Of a DNA stretch of 64,000 bases, positions 8,076-18,065 are shown in pieces; position 1 is the stretch's first letter; each line of letters starts with the position of its first letter. A program made the translations under genes and the position numbers. The stretch is from Agromyces albus (GTDB lineage: Bacteria; Actinomycetota; Actinomycetes; Actinomycetales; Microbacteriaceae): NCBI RefSeq assembly GCF_030815405.1, contig NZ_JAUSWX010000001.1, forward strand, positions 1,922,001 to 1,986,000, given 5' to 3'. Under the pieces are notes generated by a model. It saw only the letters and a program-made list of their open reading frames with translations. It searched no databases and was not told the origin of the DNA.

Positions 8076-8513
8076 ATGGATGCCACGACCCTGCCCGCAC
8101 GACTCGCCGAGACCCGCGAGGATTTCCTCGCGCTCGACGTGCGCGATCGCCTGCAGCTGCTGCTCGAGTTCTCCAACGAGCTACCTTCCCTGCCGGCGCG
8201 ATACGCCGACCACCCCGACCTGCTCGAGCGGGTCGAGGAGTGCCAGTCCCCGGTGTTCATCTTCCTCGAGGTCGACGAAGGGCTCGTGCACCTCTATGCG
8301 ACGGCGCCGCCCGAATCGCCGACGACCCGCGGGTTCGCTTCGATCCTCGCCCAGGGCCTCGACGGCCTCACAGTCGACGAGGTGTTCGCGATCCCCGACG
8401 ACTACCCGCAGTCGCTCGGACTCGGCGAGGCCGTCTCCCCGCTGCGGGTCCGCGGCATGACGGGGATGCTCGCCCGCACCAAGCGGCAGCTGCGTCAGCG
8501 CCTCGCGGCCTGA
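8076..8513 (+). CDS. sufE: SufE-family sulfur acceptor
   Basis: This 145-residue protein has the SufE/CsdE fold. The N-terminal helix RLQLLLEFSNELPSLP is followed by VEECQSPVFIFLEVD, where Cys56 is the sulfur-accepting cysteine, and by FASILAQGLDGLTVDEVFAIP and a C-terminal helix ending LRQRLAA. SufE takes persulfide from a cysteine desulfurase for Fe-S assembly. It lies directly downstream of the rhodanese gene on the same strand. Its 3' end is three bases from the end of the convergent hydrolase gene, leaving no room for a separate terminator. Confidence 0.92.
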   Translation: MDATTLPARLAETREDFLALDVRDRLQLLLEFSNELPSLPARYADHPDLLERVEECQSPVFIFLEVDEGLVHLYATAPPESPTTRGFASILAQGLDGLTVDEVFAIPDDYPQSLGLGEAVSPLRVRGMTGMLARTKRQLRQRLAA

Positions 8514-8516
8514 TCC

Positions 8517-9731
8517 TCAGCCGACGATCTGCGCTTCGTCGCCGAGTCGTTCGACGCCCTCTGCGCGCCGCGCGAGCCAGCCTGCGATGAGATTCGTCCA
8601 TCGCTCGGGGTCGTGATTCCAGAGCTTCGTGTGCCGCGCACCCTCGAAGACCTCGAATTCGATGAGATCGGGCCGCGCGGCGGCGAATCGTCGGGAACCG
8701 TCGATCGGCACGAATCCGTCGTCGACGCTGTGCATGAGCAGGATCGGCACCGCGAACTCCTCGGCGCGTGCAACCGGGTCGAGCTCGGCGAACGTGATGG
8801 GGGCTGCGAGCCCCGTCAGGCCACCGCTGAACGGTCCACCGAGCACACGCGCCACCGCATCGGCCATGCCGTTCGGCAATCCCTCGGCCCGCCCCTGGAA
8901 CCTCAGGATGTCGACCCAGTCGATCGCCGGCGAGTCGAGCATGATGCCGACGAGCCGCTCGCGCACCGCAGCGGAGCGGAGCACCGCCTGCAACACGATC
9001 GATCCGCCCATCGACCACCCCATGAGCACCACGTGCTGTGCCCCGTGGTCGACCGCGAACTTCACGGCGGCGACGACGTCGGCCCACTCCGTTCCACCGA
9101 GCCCATAGCGACGATCCTCGCTCTCGGGCGCTTCGCCGTCGTTCCGATAGGAGATGAGCAGGGAGTTCCACCCCGCTTCCCGCGCGGGCTCCACCGCGCG
9201 AAGGGCCTCATGACGCGTCGCGCCCCGGCCGTGCACCTGGATCACCCACCGGCCCGACGGCGATTCCGCGGGCACCAGCCACGCAGGCGCCGGGCCGAGC
9301 GACGTGTCGACAAGCACGTTCTCATACGGGTGGTCGAGCTCCCACGGTCCGAGGTGGAACGACGCGTTCATGCGCCCACGCGACGTGCGCTCGAGGCGCC
9401 CGAAGTCGACGGACTCGATGCGGCGACGCACCGTTCGCTGCTCCTCCTCGATGACGTCGCCCAAGCGGGCGTGTCCGGCGTCACGGTCGAACCAGAAGCC
9501 GTAGCGTCCGCCCATGCGGGCCTCGTCGGATGCCGCGAGCGTGATCTCACCGCTCGCGAGATCGACCCCGACAATGCGCACGTCTTCCTCCCGAGTCGAG
9601 ATCGGGATCACGACCTTGCGCGCGAAGCGCACCGTCACGGCCGCGGTCAGGGCGGCGACCCCGGCGATGAGGAGAGCCGAGGCTCCCGCTGCGATCCCGA
9701 TCATCCTTGCCGTGCTCTCGCGCCGACTCAT
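8517..9731 (-). CDS. Alpha/beta hydrolase, membrane-anchored
   Basis: The 404-residue protein has one N-terminal membrane helix (about 10-35), then a beta-rich segment and an alpha/beta hydrolase domain from about 140. The nucleophile elbow is GWSMGG with Ser240, the acid is probably Asp337 or Asp338 in HSVDDGFVP, and the base is His367 in GARHTKLW. The oxyanion strand VIQVHGRGATRHE lies near 164. This looks like the BAAT/dienelactone-like or secreted esterase type, with the catalytic domain probably outside the membrane. The substrate is unknown. It is divergent from DUF3000 and convergent with sufE. Confidence 0.85.
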   Translation of the reverse strand: MSRRESTARMIGIAAGASALLIAGVAALTAAVTVRFARKVVIPISTREEDVRIVGVDLASGEITLAASDEARMGGRYGFWFDRDAGHARLGDVIEEEQRTVRRRIESVDFGRLERTSRGRMNASFHLGPWELDHPYENVLVDTSLGPAPAWLVPAESPSGRWVIQVHGRGATRHEALRAVEPAREAGWNSLLISYRNDGEAPESEDRRYGLGGTEWADVVAAVKFAVDHGAQHVVLMGWSMGGSIVLQAVLRSAAVRERLVGIMLDSPAIDWVDILRFQGRAEGLPNGMADAVARVLGGPFSGGLTGLAAPITFAELDPVARAEEFAVPILLMHSVDDGFVPIDGSRRFAAARPDLIEFEVFEGARHTKLWNHDPERWTNLIAGWLARRAEGVERLGDEAQIVG

Positions 9732-9784
9732 CCGTGCCCTCCCAGAGCGAAGCGGTCATCGTGTGCATGCGGTGCGGCGTGCCG

Positions 9785-9815
9785 TCGACATCCGCCCCAG
9801 TCGAGACTCTAGTCT
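9785..9815 (+). promoter_or_regulatory. Promoter for a leaderless DUF3000 transcript
   Basis: TCGACA (9785-9790) and TAGTCT (9810-9815) are 19 bases apart. The -10 ends six bases before the GTG start at 9822, so the transcript should begin at or next to the start codon, and no ribosome site is visible. Confidence 0.45.
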
Positions 9816-9821
9816 GCACTC

Positions 9822-10412
9822 GTGCCCGACTCTGCGATCGCTCCGCCGCCCGAGTTCGCGGCCGCACTCGACTCGCTGCGTGCGGCCTCGCCACGTCCTG
9901 AGCTCGTGGTCACCGAGATTCCGGCGCCGGGCTCGCTCGCGCCGTACGCCGTGGCCTTGTCGGCGGATGTCATGCCGAGCCGCCACGGCGACGACTCAGA
10001 ACTCGGCACCGGGCGTTTCGTGCTCCTCTACGATCCCAGTGAGCCCGAGGCGTGGGGCGGCCGGTTCCGGGTCGTGTGCTTCGCACAGGCACCCCTCGAG
10101 ACCGACATCGGACTCGACCCGTTCCTCGCGGATGTCGCGTGGTCGTGGCTCGTCGACGCACTCGACGCTCGCGGCGCACGATACATCGCGGCATCCGGCA
10201 CCGCGACGAAGATCCTCTCCACGGGATTCGGCGAACTCGCACGCCAGGGCGACGGTGCGCAGATCGAGTTGCGGGCCTCCTGGACCCCCCTCGATTCGTC
10301 TGCGGGCGCACATGTGGAAGGCTGGAGCGAGTTGTTGTGCATGTTGGCAGGACTGCCGCCCAGATCGGAAGGGGTGACCGCCCTTCCCCGTCGGAGGTCC
10401 AACCGTGGATGA
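9822..10412 (+). CDS. DUF3000 domain-containing protein
   Basis: The 196-residue protein matches the actinobacterial DUF3000 family, recognised by FAAALDSLRAA near the start, the central GRFVLLYDPSEPEAWGGRFR, SWLVDALDARGARY, and the C-terminal VEGWSELLCMLAGLPP. No catalytic residues are evident and the function is not known. It starts with GTG and appears leaderless. Its stop overlaps the start of the RNase D-like gene by eight bases; this neighbour pair is conserved across many actinobacteria, which suggests a linked RNA-related role (inference). Confidence 0.85.
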   Translation: MPDSAIAPPPEFAAALDSLRAASPRPELVVTEIPAPGSLAPYAVALSADVMPSRHGDDSELGTGRFVLLYDPSEPEAWGGRFRVVCFAQAPLETDIGLDPFLADVAWSWLVDALDARGARYIAASGTATKILSTGFGELARQGDGAQIELRASWTPLDSSAGAHVEGWSELLCMLAGLPPRSEGVTALPRRRSNRG

Positions 10413-11601
10413 ATTCCGGGTGATCGAGTCTCCCGCCGAGTTCGATGACGCCGTCGCGCGTCTCGCCGGCGGCGAGGGTCCGATCGCCGTCGACGCCGAG
10501 CGCGCGAGCGGTTTCCGCTATTCACAGCGCGCCTACCTCATTCAGATGTATCGCCGCGGATCCGGGACGTTCCTCTTCGATCCGCCGCAGATCCCCGACT
10601 TCTCGGCCCTCCAGGGCGCCATCCACTCCGATGAATGGGTGCTGCACGCGGCGAGCCAAGACCTTGCATGCCTCCGTGAGGTCGGCCTCGATCCCGAGCG
10701 CATCTTCGATACCGAGCTCGCCGCGAGACTGCTCGGGATGCCGCGCGTCGGGCTCGCCTCGGTCGTCGAGGAGCTCCTCGACATCCGGCTCGCGAAGGAG
10801 CATTCGGCATCCGACTGGTCGACCCGGCCGTTGCCCGAGTCGTGGCTCCGCTACGCGGCGCTCGACGTCGAGCTGCTCATCGACATCCGCGAGAAGCTCG
10901 GCGCACGTCTCGACGAGACCGGCAAGGCCGACATCGCCGGGCAGGAGTTCGACGCCGTGCTGCACAAAGAGGCGAAGCCCGCGGCGGCCGAGCCGTGGCG
11001 ACGACTCTCGGGCATCCACGCGATGCGGAACCCCCGCAACCTGGCGGTCGCGCGCGAGCTGTGGCTGACACGTGATGCGCTCGCCTCCGAGCTCGACGTG
11101 GCACCGGGCCGCCTGGTTCCGGATGCCTCCCTGCTGGCCGCGGCCCGCGTGATGCCGACGACCCGACGCGCCCTCGCCGACCTCCGCGAGTTCAACGGGC
11201 GAGCGAGCCGCTCCGAGTTGGATCGCTGGTGGGCGGCCATCGAGCGCGGCCTCACGACCACCGACCTGCCGGCTGTGCGCGTGCCGAGCGACTCACCACC
11301 TCCGCCGCGCGCCTGGGCGGCGCGCAACCCCGAGGCCGACGCGCGGCTTCGCATCGCACGTGCCGGGATCCTCGACATCGCCGAGCAGGTCGAGATGCCG
11401 GTCGAGAACCTGCTCACTCCCGACCACTTGCGTCGCGTCGCGTGGAGCCCGCCCGCCGAGGTCACGGCTGAGGCCATCGGCGAGGTGCTCGCGAAGCTCG
11501 GCGCCCGACCGTGGCAGATTGAGGCAACCTCACAGACAATCGCCGATGCCTTTGTCGAGGCGGCACAAACCGTCGAGGACGCCGCGACGAGCGTTTCGTA
11601 G
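10405..11601 (+). CDS. Ribonuclease D-like 3'-5' exonuclease with HRDC domain
   Basis: The 398-residue protein joins a DnaQ-like 3'-5' exonuclease domain to an HRDC domain. The exonuclease motifs are IAVDAERA (Exo I), WVLHAASQDLACL (Exo II) and YAALDVELL (Exo III). The HRDC region starts near RLSGIHAMRNPRNLAVARELW, and a second helical region follows around 320-390. RNase D trims tRNA and other RNA 3' ends. In Exo I the usual DTE is DAE, which keeps the acidic pair. The GTG start overlaps the DUF3000 stop, indicating coupling. It precedes the fadAB operon by 77 bases. Confidence 0.9.
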   Translation: MDEFRVIESPAEFDDAVARLAGGEGPIAVDAERASGFRYSQRAYLIQMYRRGSGTFLFDPPQIPDFSALQGAIHSDEWVLHAASQDLACLREVGLDPERIFDTELAARLLGMPRVGLASVVEELLDIRLAKEHSASDWSTRPLPESWLRYAALDVELLIDIREKLGARLDETGKADIAGQEFDAVLHKEAKPAAAEPWRRLSGIHAMRNPRNLAVARELWLTRDALASELDVAPGRLVPDASLLAAARVMPTTRRALADLREFNGRASRSELDRWWAAIERGLTTTDLPAVRVPSDSPPPPRAWAARNPEADARLRIARAGILDIAEQVEMPVENLLTPDHLRRVAWSPPAEVTAEAIGEVLAKLGARPWQIEATSQTIADAFVEAAQTVEDAATSVS

Positions 11602-11678
11602 GTTCCGTCAAGCGATTCAGCGGCCCCACAACGCCCTTCGTAGGATCGGAGACATCCTGATCGAAAGTGAGCTGCAGC

Positions 11679-12890
11679 GTGGCTGATCAAGCTGAAGTCG
11701 TGTTCGTCGACGGGGTCCGCACCCCGTTCGGCAAGGCCGGCGACAAGGGCATGTACTGGAACACCCGAGCCGATGACCTCGTCGTGAAGGCGATCGTCGC
11801 GCTCCTCGAACGCAACCCGAACGTGCCGAAGGAACGCATCGACGACGTCGCGATCGCGGCCACGACGCAGACCGGCGACCAGGGCCTGACCATCGGTCGT
11901 ACGGCGGCGCTGCTCGCAGGGCTCCCGAAGACCGTGCCGGGCTTCTCCATCGACCGCATGTGCGCCGGCGCCATGACGGCCACCGCGATGATATCGGGGT
12001 CGATCGGGTACGGCATGTACGACCTCGCCATCGCGGGCGGCGTCGAGCACATGGGCCACCACCCCATGGGCTCGGGCGTCGACCCGAATCCACGCTTCCT
12101 GAGCGAGCGCCTCGTGGGCGAAGACGCCCTCGTGATGGGCGCGACGGCCGAGCGCATCCACGACCGGTTCCCGCAGCTCACGAAGGAGCGAAGCGACCGG
12201 TATGCGATGGCGAGCCAGCAGAAGACGGCTGCCGCGTACGCCGCCGGCAAGATCCAGCAGGACCTCGTGCCGATCGCGATCCGCACCGAGGAGGGCTGGG
12301 GCCTCGCCACGCGTGACGAGATGATGCGCCCCGAGACGACGCTCGAGGGCCTCGCCACGCTGAAGACGCCGTTCCGTCCGCACGGCCGCATCACTGCGGG
12401 CAACGCCTCGGGCCTGAACGACGGCGCGACGGCGGCGATCCTCGCCTCCGGCACCGCGGCGAAGGAGCTCGGACTGACGCCGAAGATGAAGCTCGTGAGC
12501 TTCGCCTTCGCCGGAGTCGACCCCGAGATCATGGGCATCGGCCCCATTCCCGCCACCGAGAAGGCGCTGCGCAAGGCGGGCCTCTCCATCGACGACATCG
12601 ACCTCTTCGAGATGAACGAGGCGTTCGCGGTGCAGGTGCTCTCGTTCCTCGATCACTACGGCATCGCCGACGACGACACCCGGGTCAACCCGTGGGGCGG
12701 TGCGATCGCGGTGGGGCATCCGCTCGCCTCCTCGGGCGTACGCCTCATGAACCAGCTCGCGAGCCAGTTCACCGAGCGCCCCGATGTGCGCTACGGCATC
12801 ACGAGCATGTGCGTCGGTCTCGGCCAGGGCGGCACCATGATCTGGGAGAACCCGAACTTCCACAAGAAGGCGAAGAAGGCCCGCGGATGA
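11679..12890 (+). CDS. fadA: Thiolase (acetyl-CoA acyltransferase)
   Basis: The 403-residue thiolase cleaves 3-ketoacyl-CoA with free CoA in the last step of beta-oxidation. The nucleophile Cys95 is in DRMCAGAMTA, His347 in AVGHPLASSG and the second Cys378 in CVGLGQGG. NEAFAVQ is also present. GTG 11679 is chosen because the family begins close to VVFVDGVRTPFGK; GTG 11667 would add four residues. The stop overlaps the start of fadB (ATGA), so the thiolase and the multifunctional protein form an operon, as in the FadAB trifunctional complex. Confidence 0.95.
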   Translation: MADQAEVVFVDGVRTPFGKAGDKGMYWNTRADDLVVKAIVALLERNPNVPKERIDDVAIAATTQTGDQGLTIGRTAALLAGLPKTVPGFSIDRMCAGAMTATAMISGSIGYGMYDLAIAGGVEHMGHHPMGSGVDPNPRFLSERLVGEDALVMGATAERIHDRFPQLTKERSDRYAMASQQKTAAAYAAGKIQQDLVPIAIRTEEGWGLATRDEMMRPETTLEGLATLKTPFRPHGRITAGNASGLNDGATAAILASGTAAKELGLTPKMKLVSFAFAGVDPEIMGIGPIPATEKALRKAGLSIDDIDLFEMNEAFAVQVLSFLDHYGIADDDTRVNPWGGAIAVGHPLASSGVRLMNQLASQFTERPDVRYGITSMCVGLGQGGTMIWENPNFHKKAKKARG

Positions 12891-15025
12891 CCGACTACAC
12901 GACCATCGACTTCGATTCGCTCGCCGCCCTCTCCGACGACGAGGTGGTCACGCGCTCGTTCGTGCGCGACATCCCCCTCTCCGGCGGCAAGACGCTCGCC
13001 CTCGTCACGCTCGACAACGGACGCGACCACACTCGGCCGAACACCCTCGGCCCGGTCTCGCTGCTCGAGTACGCGAAGACGCTCGACGCCCTGAAGGCGC
13101 GTGCCTCGGCGGGCGAGATCCACGCCGTGGCGGTGACCGGCAAGCCGTTCATCCTCGCCGCGGGCGCCGACCTCACCAAGGTCGCCGAGATCCCCGACGC
13201 CGAGACCGCCCGCAAGATGGGACAGCTCGGGCACTACGCGCTCGGCAAGGCCTCTGAACTCGGCGTGCCGTCGTTCGCCTTCATCAATGGCCTCGCGCTC
13301 GGCGGCGGTCTCGAGATCGCACTGAACGCCGACTACCGCACGGTGGATGCCTCGGTTCCGGCCGTCGCGCTTCCCGAGGTGTTCCTCGGGCTCATCCCGG
13401 GTTGGGGCGGCGCCTACCTGCTGCCGAACCTCATCGGCATCGAGAATGCGCTGAAGGTCGTCATCGAGAACCCGCTGAAGCAGAACCGCACGCTGAAGGC
13501 GTCGGATGTGCTCGAGCTCGGCATCGCCGACGCACTGTTCCCGGCGGTGAGCTTCCTCGAGGACTCGATCAGGTGGGCAGAAGGGGTCGTGTCCGGCCGC
13601 ATCAAGGTCAAGCGCCCGAACGAGCCCGGCAAGGTCGAGCGGCTCGTGAAGTGGGATGTCGCGATCGGCATCGCCTCGAAGATGCTGAAGAGCCGCATCG
13701 GATCAGTGCCGAAATCGCCCTACGTCGCCCTCGACCTGCTGAAGGCCGCGAAGAACAGCACGAAGGCCGAGGCGTTCGCGCGTGAAGACGAGGCGCTCGC
13801 CGAACTCATCGCGGGCGACCAGCTCCAGGCATCCGTCTACGCCTTCAATCTCGTGCAGAAGCGCGCGAAGCGGCCCGCCGGCGCGCCCGACAAGGCGCTC
13901 GCGAAGAAGGTCACGAAGGTCGGCGTGCTCGGCGCCGGATACATGGCGAGCCAGCTCGCTCTGCTGTTCGTGCGCCGTCTGCGGGTTCCGGTCGTCATCA
14001 CCGACCTCGACCAGGAGCGCGTCGACAAGGGTGTCGCCCACATCACCGACGAGATCGACGCCCTCCTCGGCAAGGGCCGCATCTCCCCCGATGAGGCGAA
14101 CCGGTTGAAGGCACTTGTCACCGGCACCACCGACAAGGCCGATTTCGCGGACTGCGACTGGGTGATCGAGGCGGTCTTCGAGGAGCTCGAGATCAAGCAG
14201 AGCGTGTTCGCCGAGGTGGAGCAGTTCGTCTCCCCCGAAGCCGTGCTCGCCACGAACACGTCGTCGCTCTCGGTCGAGCAGATCGGGGCGAAGCTCAAGC
14301 ATCCCGAGCGCGTCGTCGGATTCCACTTCTTCACGCCCGTCGCGGTCATGCCGCTCATCGAGGTCGTGAAGACCCCGCACACCGATGACGCGACGCTGTC
14401 GACCGCGATGGTCACAGCGAAGAACCTGAAGAAGAACGCCGTGATCAGCGCCGATACTCCCGGTTTCGTGGTCAATCGCGTGCTCGCGAAGCTCCTCGGC
14501 GAGGCGATGTACGCCGTCGACAACGGCACCTCGTTCGAGGTCGTCGACGAGGCCATCGCGCCGCTCGGGCTGCCGATGCCTCCGTCGCAGCTGCTCGACC
14601 TCGTGGGACTCAAGGTCGGCGCTCACGTGCTCGACACTCACCACGCGGCATTCCCCGACCGGTTCTACCGCAGCGAGAACCTGCACAAGCTCGCCGACTA
14701 CGGCAAGCTCCTCGACAAAGACGACAAGGGCAAGGTCAAGGGCTTCGACAAGGACGCGCTGAAGCTCGTGTCGGGCGGCAAGAACCCGTTGACGGCCGAT
14801 GAGATCCTCAACCGCCTGCAAGACGGCCTCGCCGACGAGGTGCACCGCATGCTCGACGACGGCGTCGTCGAGGCGCCCGAGGACATCGACCTCTGCATGC
14901 TCCTCGGCGCGGGCTTCCCGTTCCAGATGGGTGGCGTGACGCCCTACCTCGACCGCGTGGGTGCGAGCGAACGGGTCTTCGGCGACACGTTCCACCACCC
15001 GCCGATCAAGGGTGTCGGCGCGTAG
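12887..15025 (+). CDS. fadB: Fatty acid oxidation multifunctional protein (enoyl-CoA hydratase / 3-hydroxyacyl-CoA dehydrogenase)
   Basis: The 712-residue protein has an N-terminal crotonase domain with ILAAGADL (oxyanion hole) and NGLALGGGLEIAL, and a glutamate in ALPEVFLGLIPGWGG. A Rossmann NAD domain follows, with VGVLGAGYMASQLALLF near 345. The dehydrogenase domain has FHFFTPVAVMPLIEV, where the His is catalytic, and DTPGFVVNRVL. The usual nucleotide-binding GAGxMG is GAGYMA here. It carries the hydration and NAD-dependent oxidation steps of beta-oxidation. It overlaps fadA by four bases and ends at a strong terminator. Confidence 0.95.
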   Translation: MTDYTTIDFDSLAALSDDEVVTRSFVRDIPLSGGKTLALVTLDNGRDHTRPNTLGPVSLLEYAKTLDALKARASAGEIHAVAVTGKPFILAAGADLTKVAEIPDAETARKMGQLGHYALGKASELGVPSFAFINGLALGGGLEIALNADYRTVDASVPAVALPEVFLGLIPGWGGAYLLPNLIGIENALKVVIENPLKQNRTLKASDVLELGIADALFPAVSFLEDSIRWAEGVVSGRIKVKRPNEPGKVERLVKWDVAIGIASKMLKSRIGSVPKSPYVALDLLKAAKNSTKAEAFAREDEALAELIAGDQLQASVYAFNLVQKRAKRPAGAPDKALAKKVTKVGVLGAGYMASQLALLFVRRLRVPVVITDLDQERVDKGVAHITDEIDALLGKGRISPDEANRLKALVTGTTDKADFADCDWVIEAVFEELEIKQSVFAEVEQFVSPEAVLATNTSSLSVEQIGAKLKHPERVVGFHFFTPVAVMPLIEVVKTPHTDDATLSTAMVTAKNLKKNAVISADTPGFVVNRVLAKLLGEAMYAVDNGTSFEVVDEAIAPLGLPMPPSQLLDLVGLKVGAHVLDTHHAAFPDRFYRSENLHKLADYGKLLDKDDKGKVKGFDKDALKLVSGGKNPLTADEILNRLQDGLADEVHRMLDDGVVEAPEDIDLCMLLGAGFPFQMGGVTPYLDRVGASERVFGDTFHHPPIKGVGA

Positions 15026-15035
15026 CCGAACGCCG

Positions 15036-15067
15036 AAGCGGCCCTCGACGGAAGTCGGGGGCCGCTT
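15036..15067. terminator. Strong terminator between fadB and dxs
   Basis: AAGCGGCC-CTCGAC (15036-15049) pairs with GTCGGG-GGCCGCTT (15054-15067), a 14-base-pair stem with one G-T pair and the tetraloop GGAA. It follows the fadB stop and lies downstream of dxs on the other strand, so it may work both ways. Confidence 0.8.
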
Positions 15068-15124
15068 TCGTTGCGTGCATGCTCGCGGTGCGGGCGGTGG
15101 CCACAGCCGGGAGACGGCGGAGGC

Positions 15125-17074
15125 TCAGCGGTCGCCGGAGCCTGCGCGCACGGTGGTGGATCCGGTGTCGGTCGACACGCCGCGGGCGTGCGGGAGCTTC
15201 GAGCCGAGCACCATGGCCGTGACGTCGCGCGCGATGTGCTGCGGCGTGAGGCCGACGCGGTCGAGGATGTCGGCGCGCGACCCGTGGTCGAGGAACTCGT
15301 CGGGCAGCCCGACCTCGGTCACCGCGGTGTCGACGCCGGCCTGGCGCAGGTCTTGACGGATGCGGGTGCCGATGCCGCCGACGCGGATGCCGTCTTCGAT
15401 GCTCACGACGATGCGGTGCTCGGCGGCGAGGTCGATGAGGCTTCGAGGTACGGGCACCACCCACCGCGGGTCGATGACGGTCGCACCGATGCCTTGCGCT
15501 TCGAGTCGTTCGGCGACCGCGAGGCCGATGCCGGCCATCGGTCCGACCGTGACGATGAGCACGTCGTTGCGGCCCGATTCGGCGAGCACGTCGACACCGT
15601 CGTCGGTGCGGCGCAACGCGTCGTAGTCGACGCCGACGGTGCCCTTGGGGAACCGCAGCACGGTCGGCCCGTCATTGACGGCGACCGCCTCGGCGAGCTC
15701 TTCCGCGAGGCGCACGGAGTCTCGCGGCGCCGCGATGCGGATACCCGGAACCACCTGCAGGATCGAGAGGTCCCATACGCCGTGATGGCTCGGCCCGTCG
15801 GGACCGGTGACGCCGGCTCGGTCGAGCACGAACGTCACGCCCGCCTTGTGCAGCGCGACATCCATCAGCACCTGGTCGAACGCACGATTGATGAAGGTCG
15901 CGTAGACGGCGACGACGGGATGCAGCCCGCCGAACGCGAGCCCGGCCGCCGACGTGGCGGCGTGCTGCTCGGCGATGCCGACGTCGAAGACGCGGGTCGG
16001 GAAGCGCTCCGCCATGCGGTGCAAGCCGGTGGGTCGCAGCATCGCCGCCGTGATGCCGACGAGCCGCTCGTTGTGCTCGGCCAGGTTCACGAGCTCGTCG
16101 GCGAAGACATTGGTCCACGACGGCGACGACGCCGGCTCGAGGGACTCGCCCGTCTCGGGATCGATCTGGCCGACGGCGTGGAACTGGTCGGCGGCGTCGC
16201 GGAGCGCGGGCTCGTAGCCGCGGCCCTTGTCGGTGATGGCGTGCACGATCACGGGAGCGCCGTACTCGCGCGCCTGGCGCAGTGCGGCTTCCATCGCGTG
16301 CTCGTCGTGGCCGTCGATCGGGCCGATGTACTTGATGTCGAGGTTCGAGTAGAGCGCTTCGTTGCCAGTGAAACGGCTGAGGAACCCGTGCAGGCCGCCT
16401 CGCACACCGCGGTAGAAGGCACGCGCGGGCTCGCCGAGGCGATCGAACGCCCGACGGCTCGACAGGTGCAGGTTGCGGTAGGTCTGCTTCGTGCGCACGG
16501 TGTTGAGGAACCGCGCCATGCCGCCGATGGTCGGAGCGTACGAGCGTCCGTTGTCGTTGACGATGACGATGAGCTTGCGCGTGTTGTCGTCGGAGATGTT
16601 GTTGAGCGCCTCCCACGTCATGCCGCCAGTGAGGGCACCGTCGCCGACGACGGCGATGACGTGCCGGTCGTGCTGCCCGGTCATCTCGAACGCCTTCGAG
16701 ATGCCGTCGGCCCATGACAGCGAGCTCGACGCGTGCGAGCTCTCGACGATGTCGTGTTCGGACTCCGAGCGCTGCGGATAGCCCGCGAGGCCACCGGTCT
16801 GGCGAAGTGTCGAGAGGTCTCTGCGTCCTGTGAGGAGCTTGTGCACGTACGACTGGTGCCCGGTGTCGAAGACGATCGCATCGCGCGGCGAGTCGAAGAC
16901 CCGGTGCATGGCGATCGTGAGCTCGACGACGCCCAGGTTCGGGCCGAGGTGACCCCCGGTCTGCGACACGGATGCCACGAGATACTCGCGAATCTCGCGT
17001 GCGAGTTGCTCAAGCTGTTCGGTACTCAGCGCATCGAGGTCTCGCGGTCCGGAGATGGTCTCGAGCAGGGTCAT
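15125..17074 (-). CDS. dxs: 1-deoxy-D-xylulose-5-phosphate synthase
   Basis: The 649-residue thiamine-diphosphate enzyme joins pyruvate and glyceraldehyde 3-phosphate in the first step of the MEP isoprenoid pathway. The N-terminal half has [14 protein letters not shown] and [16 protein letters not shown]. The ThDP/metal motif is [10 protein letters not shown] followed by [13 protein letters not shown]. The transketolase pyrimidine domain has [10 protein letters not shown], and DGPSHHG is present. ATG 17074 with AAAGGTG upstream was preferred over a start 14 codons earlier because the family begins near [10 protein letters not shown]. It is divergent from the GNAT/aminotransferase locus. Confidence 0.96.
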   Translation of the reverse strand: MTLLETISGPRDLDALSTEQLEQLAREIREYLVASVSQTGGHLGPNLGVVELTIAMHRVFDSPRDAIVFDTGHQSYVHKLLTGRRDLSTLRQTGGLAGYPQRSESEHDIVESSHASSSLSWADGISKAFEMTGQHDRHVIAVVGDGALTGGMTWEALNNISDDNTRKLIVIVNDNGRSYAPTIGGMARFLNTVRTKQTYRNLHLSSRRAFDRLGEPARAFYRGVRGGLHGFLSRFTGNEALYSNLDIKYIGPIDGHDEHAMEAALRQAREYGAPVIVHAITDKGRGYEPALRDAADQFHAVGQIDPETGESLEPASSPSWTNVFADELVNLAEHNERLVGITAAMLRPTGLHRMAERFPTRVFDVGIAEQHAATSAAGLAFGGLHPVVAVYATFINRAFDQVLMDVALHKAGVTFVLDRAGVTGPDGPSHHGVWDLSILQVVPGIRIAAPRDSVRLAEELAEAVAVNDGPTVLRFPKGTVGVDYDALRRTDDGVDVLAESGRNDVLIVTVGPMAGIGLAVAERLEAQGIGATVIDPRWVVPVPRSLIDLAAEHRIVVSIEDGIRVGGIGTRIRQDLRQAGVDTAVTEVGLPDEFLDHGSRADILDRVGLTPQHIARDVTAMVLGSKLPHARGVSTDTGSTTVRAGSGDR

Positions 17075-17117
17075 CCGGGAAGCACCTTTCACCAAGCCCA
17101 GCGGAGGCGGGGGCATC

Positions 17118-17191
17118 CATCGATTCTACGCGACGCTGTTTTGGTCGCTCACTCGAGGCTCGTGCAGGGCGCTGACCGGGAGGGAATGACG
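17118..17191. repeat. Diverged direct repeat, copy 1
   Basis: About 74 bases here match 18066-18141 in the same orientation, starting CATCGATT, sharing the blocks ACGCGACGC, TCGCTCACTCGA, GGCGCTGA and ending GAATGACG. Identity is roughly 80-85% by eye. This copy lies between dxs and the 3' end of the GNAT gene and keeps a relic AGGGAATGACG start that leads nowhere. Confidence 0.75.
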
Positions 17192-17192
17192 C

Positions 17193-18002
17193 TTACGCCT
17201 CCCGCCACTCGAACAACCCGATGCGACAGTATTCCCGGAAGCCGAGACGGCGATAGACCGACTCGCCCATCATGGAGGCTCCGAGGACGCTGATGCGGTA
17301 GCCCAGCGCCCGTGCCTCGAGCAGCGGCGCCATGGTCAGGGCTGCACCGATCCCCCGGTTCCGGGCTTCGGGCACGGTGAAGACGAAGTAGATGCCGGCG
17401 ACGCCGGCGCCGAGGAACAGGGTTGCAGTGGCGACCGGCTCGCCGTCGAGCCGGCCCAGATAGTGGCGCCACGAAGCGTGTTCGAGGCCGAGGGTCGCAA
17501 AGATCTCCCCGACCCATTCCGCCTCCTTCGGACTTTCACCGAACCCCTTGCCAAGGGTCGCCACCCAGGCCGCGAGATCGTCAGGCGTCCGGACACGGCT
17601 GATCGCGAGGCCGGCGGGCAGTTGCAAAGGCCGCAGTTCATGGAGCTCGACGGCCATGCCGATATCGTCGCCGGCATGAATGAAGCCGCGGTCCACCAGC
17701 CGCCCGCCGAGATCGACGGGGCTCATACCCGGCCCCAGATGCCAGCTTCCCGGCACGCGATGGGCCCGCATCGCGGCGAGAGAAGCCGCGATCGCGGCAT
17801 CGGCGCCGGCGGCATCGAGGTTCGCCGCAACCACGGCGTTGTGGTAGTCGATGGGCGAGCCTCCGATGGTCCAGCGCAGCTTGTCGTCGTCTCGCTCCTC
17901 ACCGCCGCCGGCGCGACCCATGGTCATGAGGAATTCGGCGCCGTTCTCCTCGATGGCGTCGGCCAGCGCAGTGGCCGAGAAATCATCTCGCACAACTGCC
18001 AT
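17193..18002 (-). CDS. GNAT-family N-acetyltransferase
   Basis: The 269-residue protein ends in a GNAT fold that would move an acyl group from acyl-CoA to an amine. Strand beta-4 VAGIYFVFTVPEARNRGIGAALT carries the acetyl-CoA loop (RNRGIG). GESVYRRLGFREYCRIGLFEW provides the final strands and conserved Tyr. The N-terminal half (DYHNAVVAANLDAAGADAAI) is a degenerate first GNAT-like domain. ATG 18002 has GGGAGAAGGG upstream. The gene sits alone between two copies of a direct repeat, in the opposite direction to the aminotransferase, which suggests insertion or rearrangement here. The substrate is unknown. Confidence 0.85.
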   Translation of the reverse strand: MAVVRDDFSATALADAIEENGAEFLMTMGRAGGGEERDDDKLRWTIGGSPIDYHNAVVAANLDAAGADAAIAASLAAMRAHRVPGSWHLGPGMSPVDLGGRLVDRGFIHAGDDIGMAVELHELRPLQLPAGLAISRVRTPDDLAAWVATLGKGFGESPKEAEWVGEIFATLGLEHASWRHYLGRLDGEPVATATLFLGAGVAGIYFVFTVPEARNRGIGAALTMAPLLEARALGYRISVLGASMMGESVYRRLGFREYCRIGLFEWREA

Positions 18003-18065
18003 GGCTACCCTTCTCCCGGCAAACTCGCACGTCACTTCTCTATCACCAAGCCCCGGTGAGATTTG

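Noticed and set aside
10851..12863. Minus-strand frame opposite the RNase D-like and thiolase genes
   Set aside because: The plus strand carries thiolase Cys95, His347 and Cys378 and the Exo motifs; the minus frame is antisense only.
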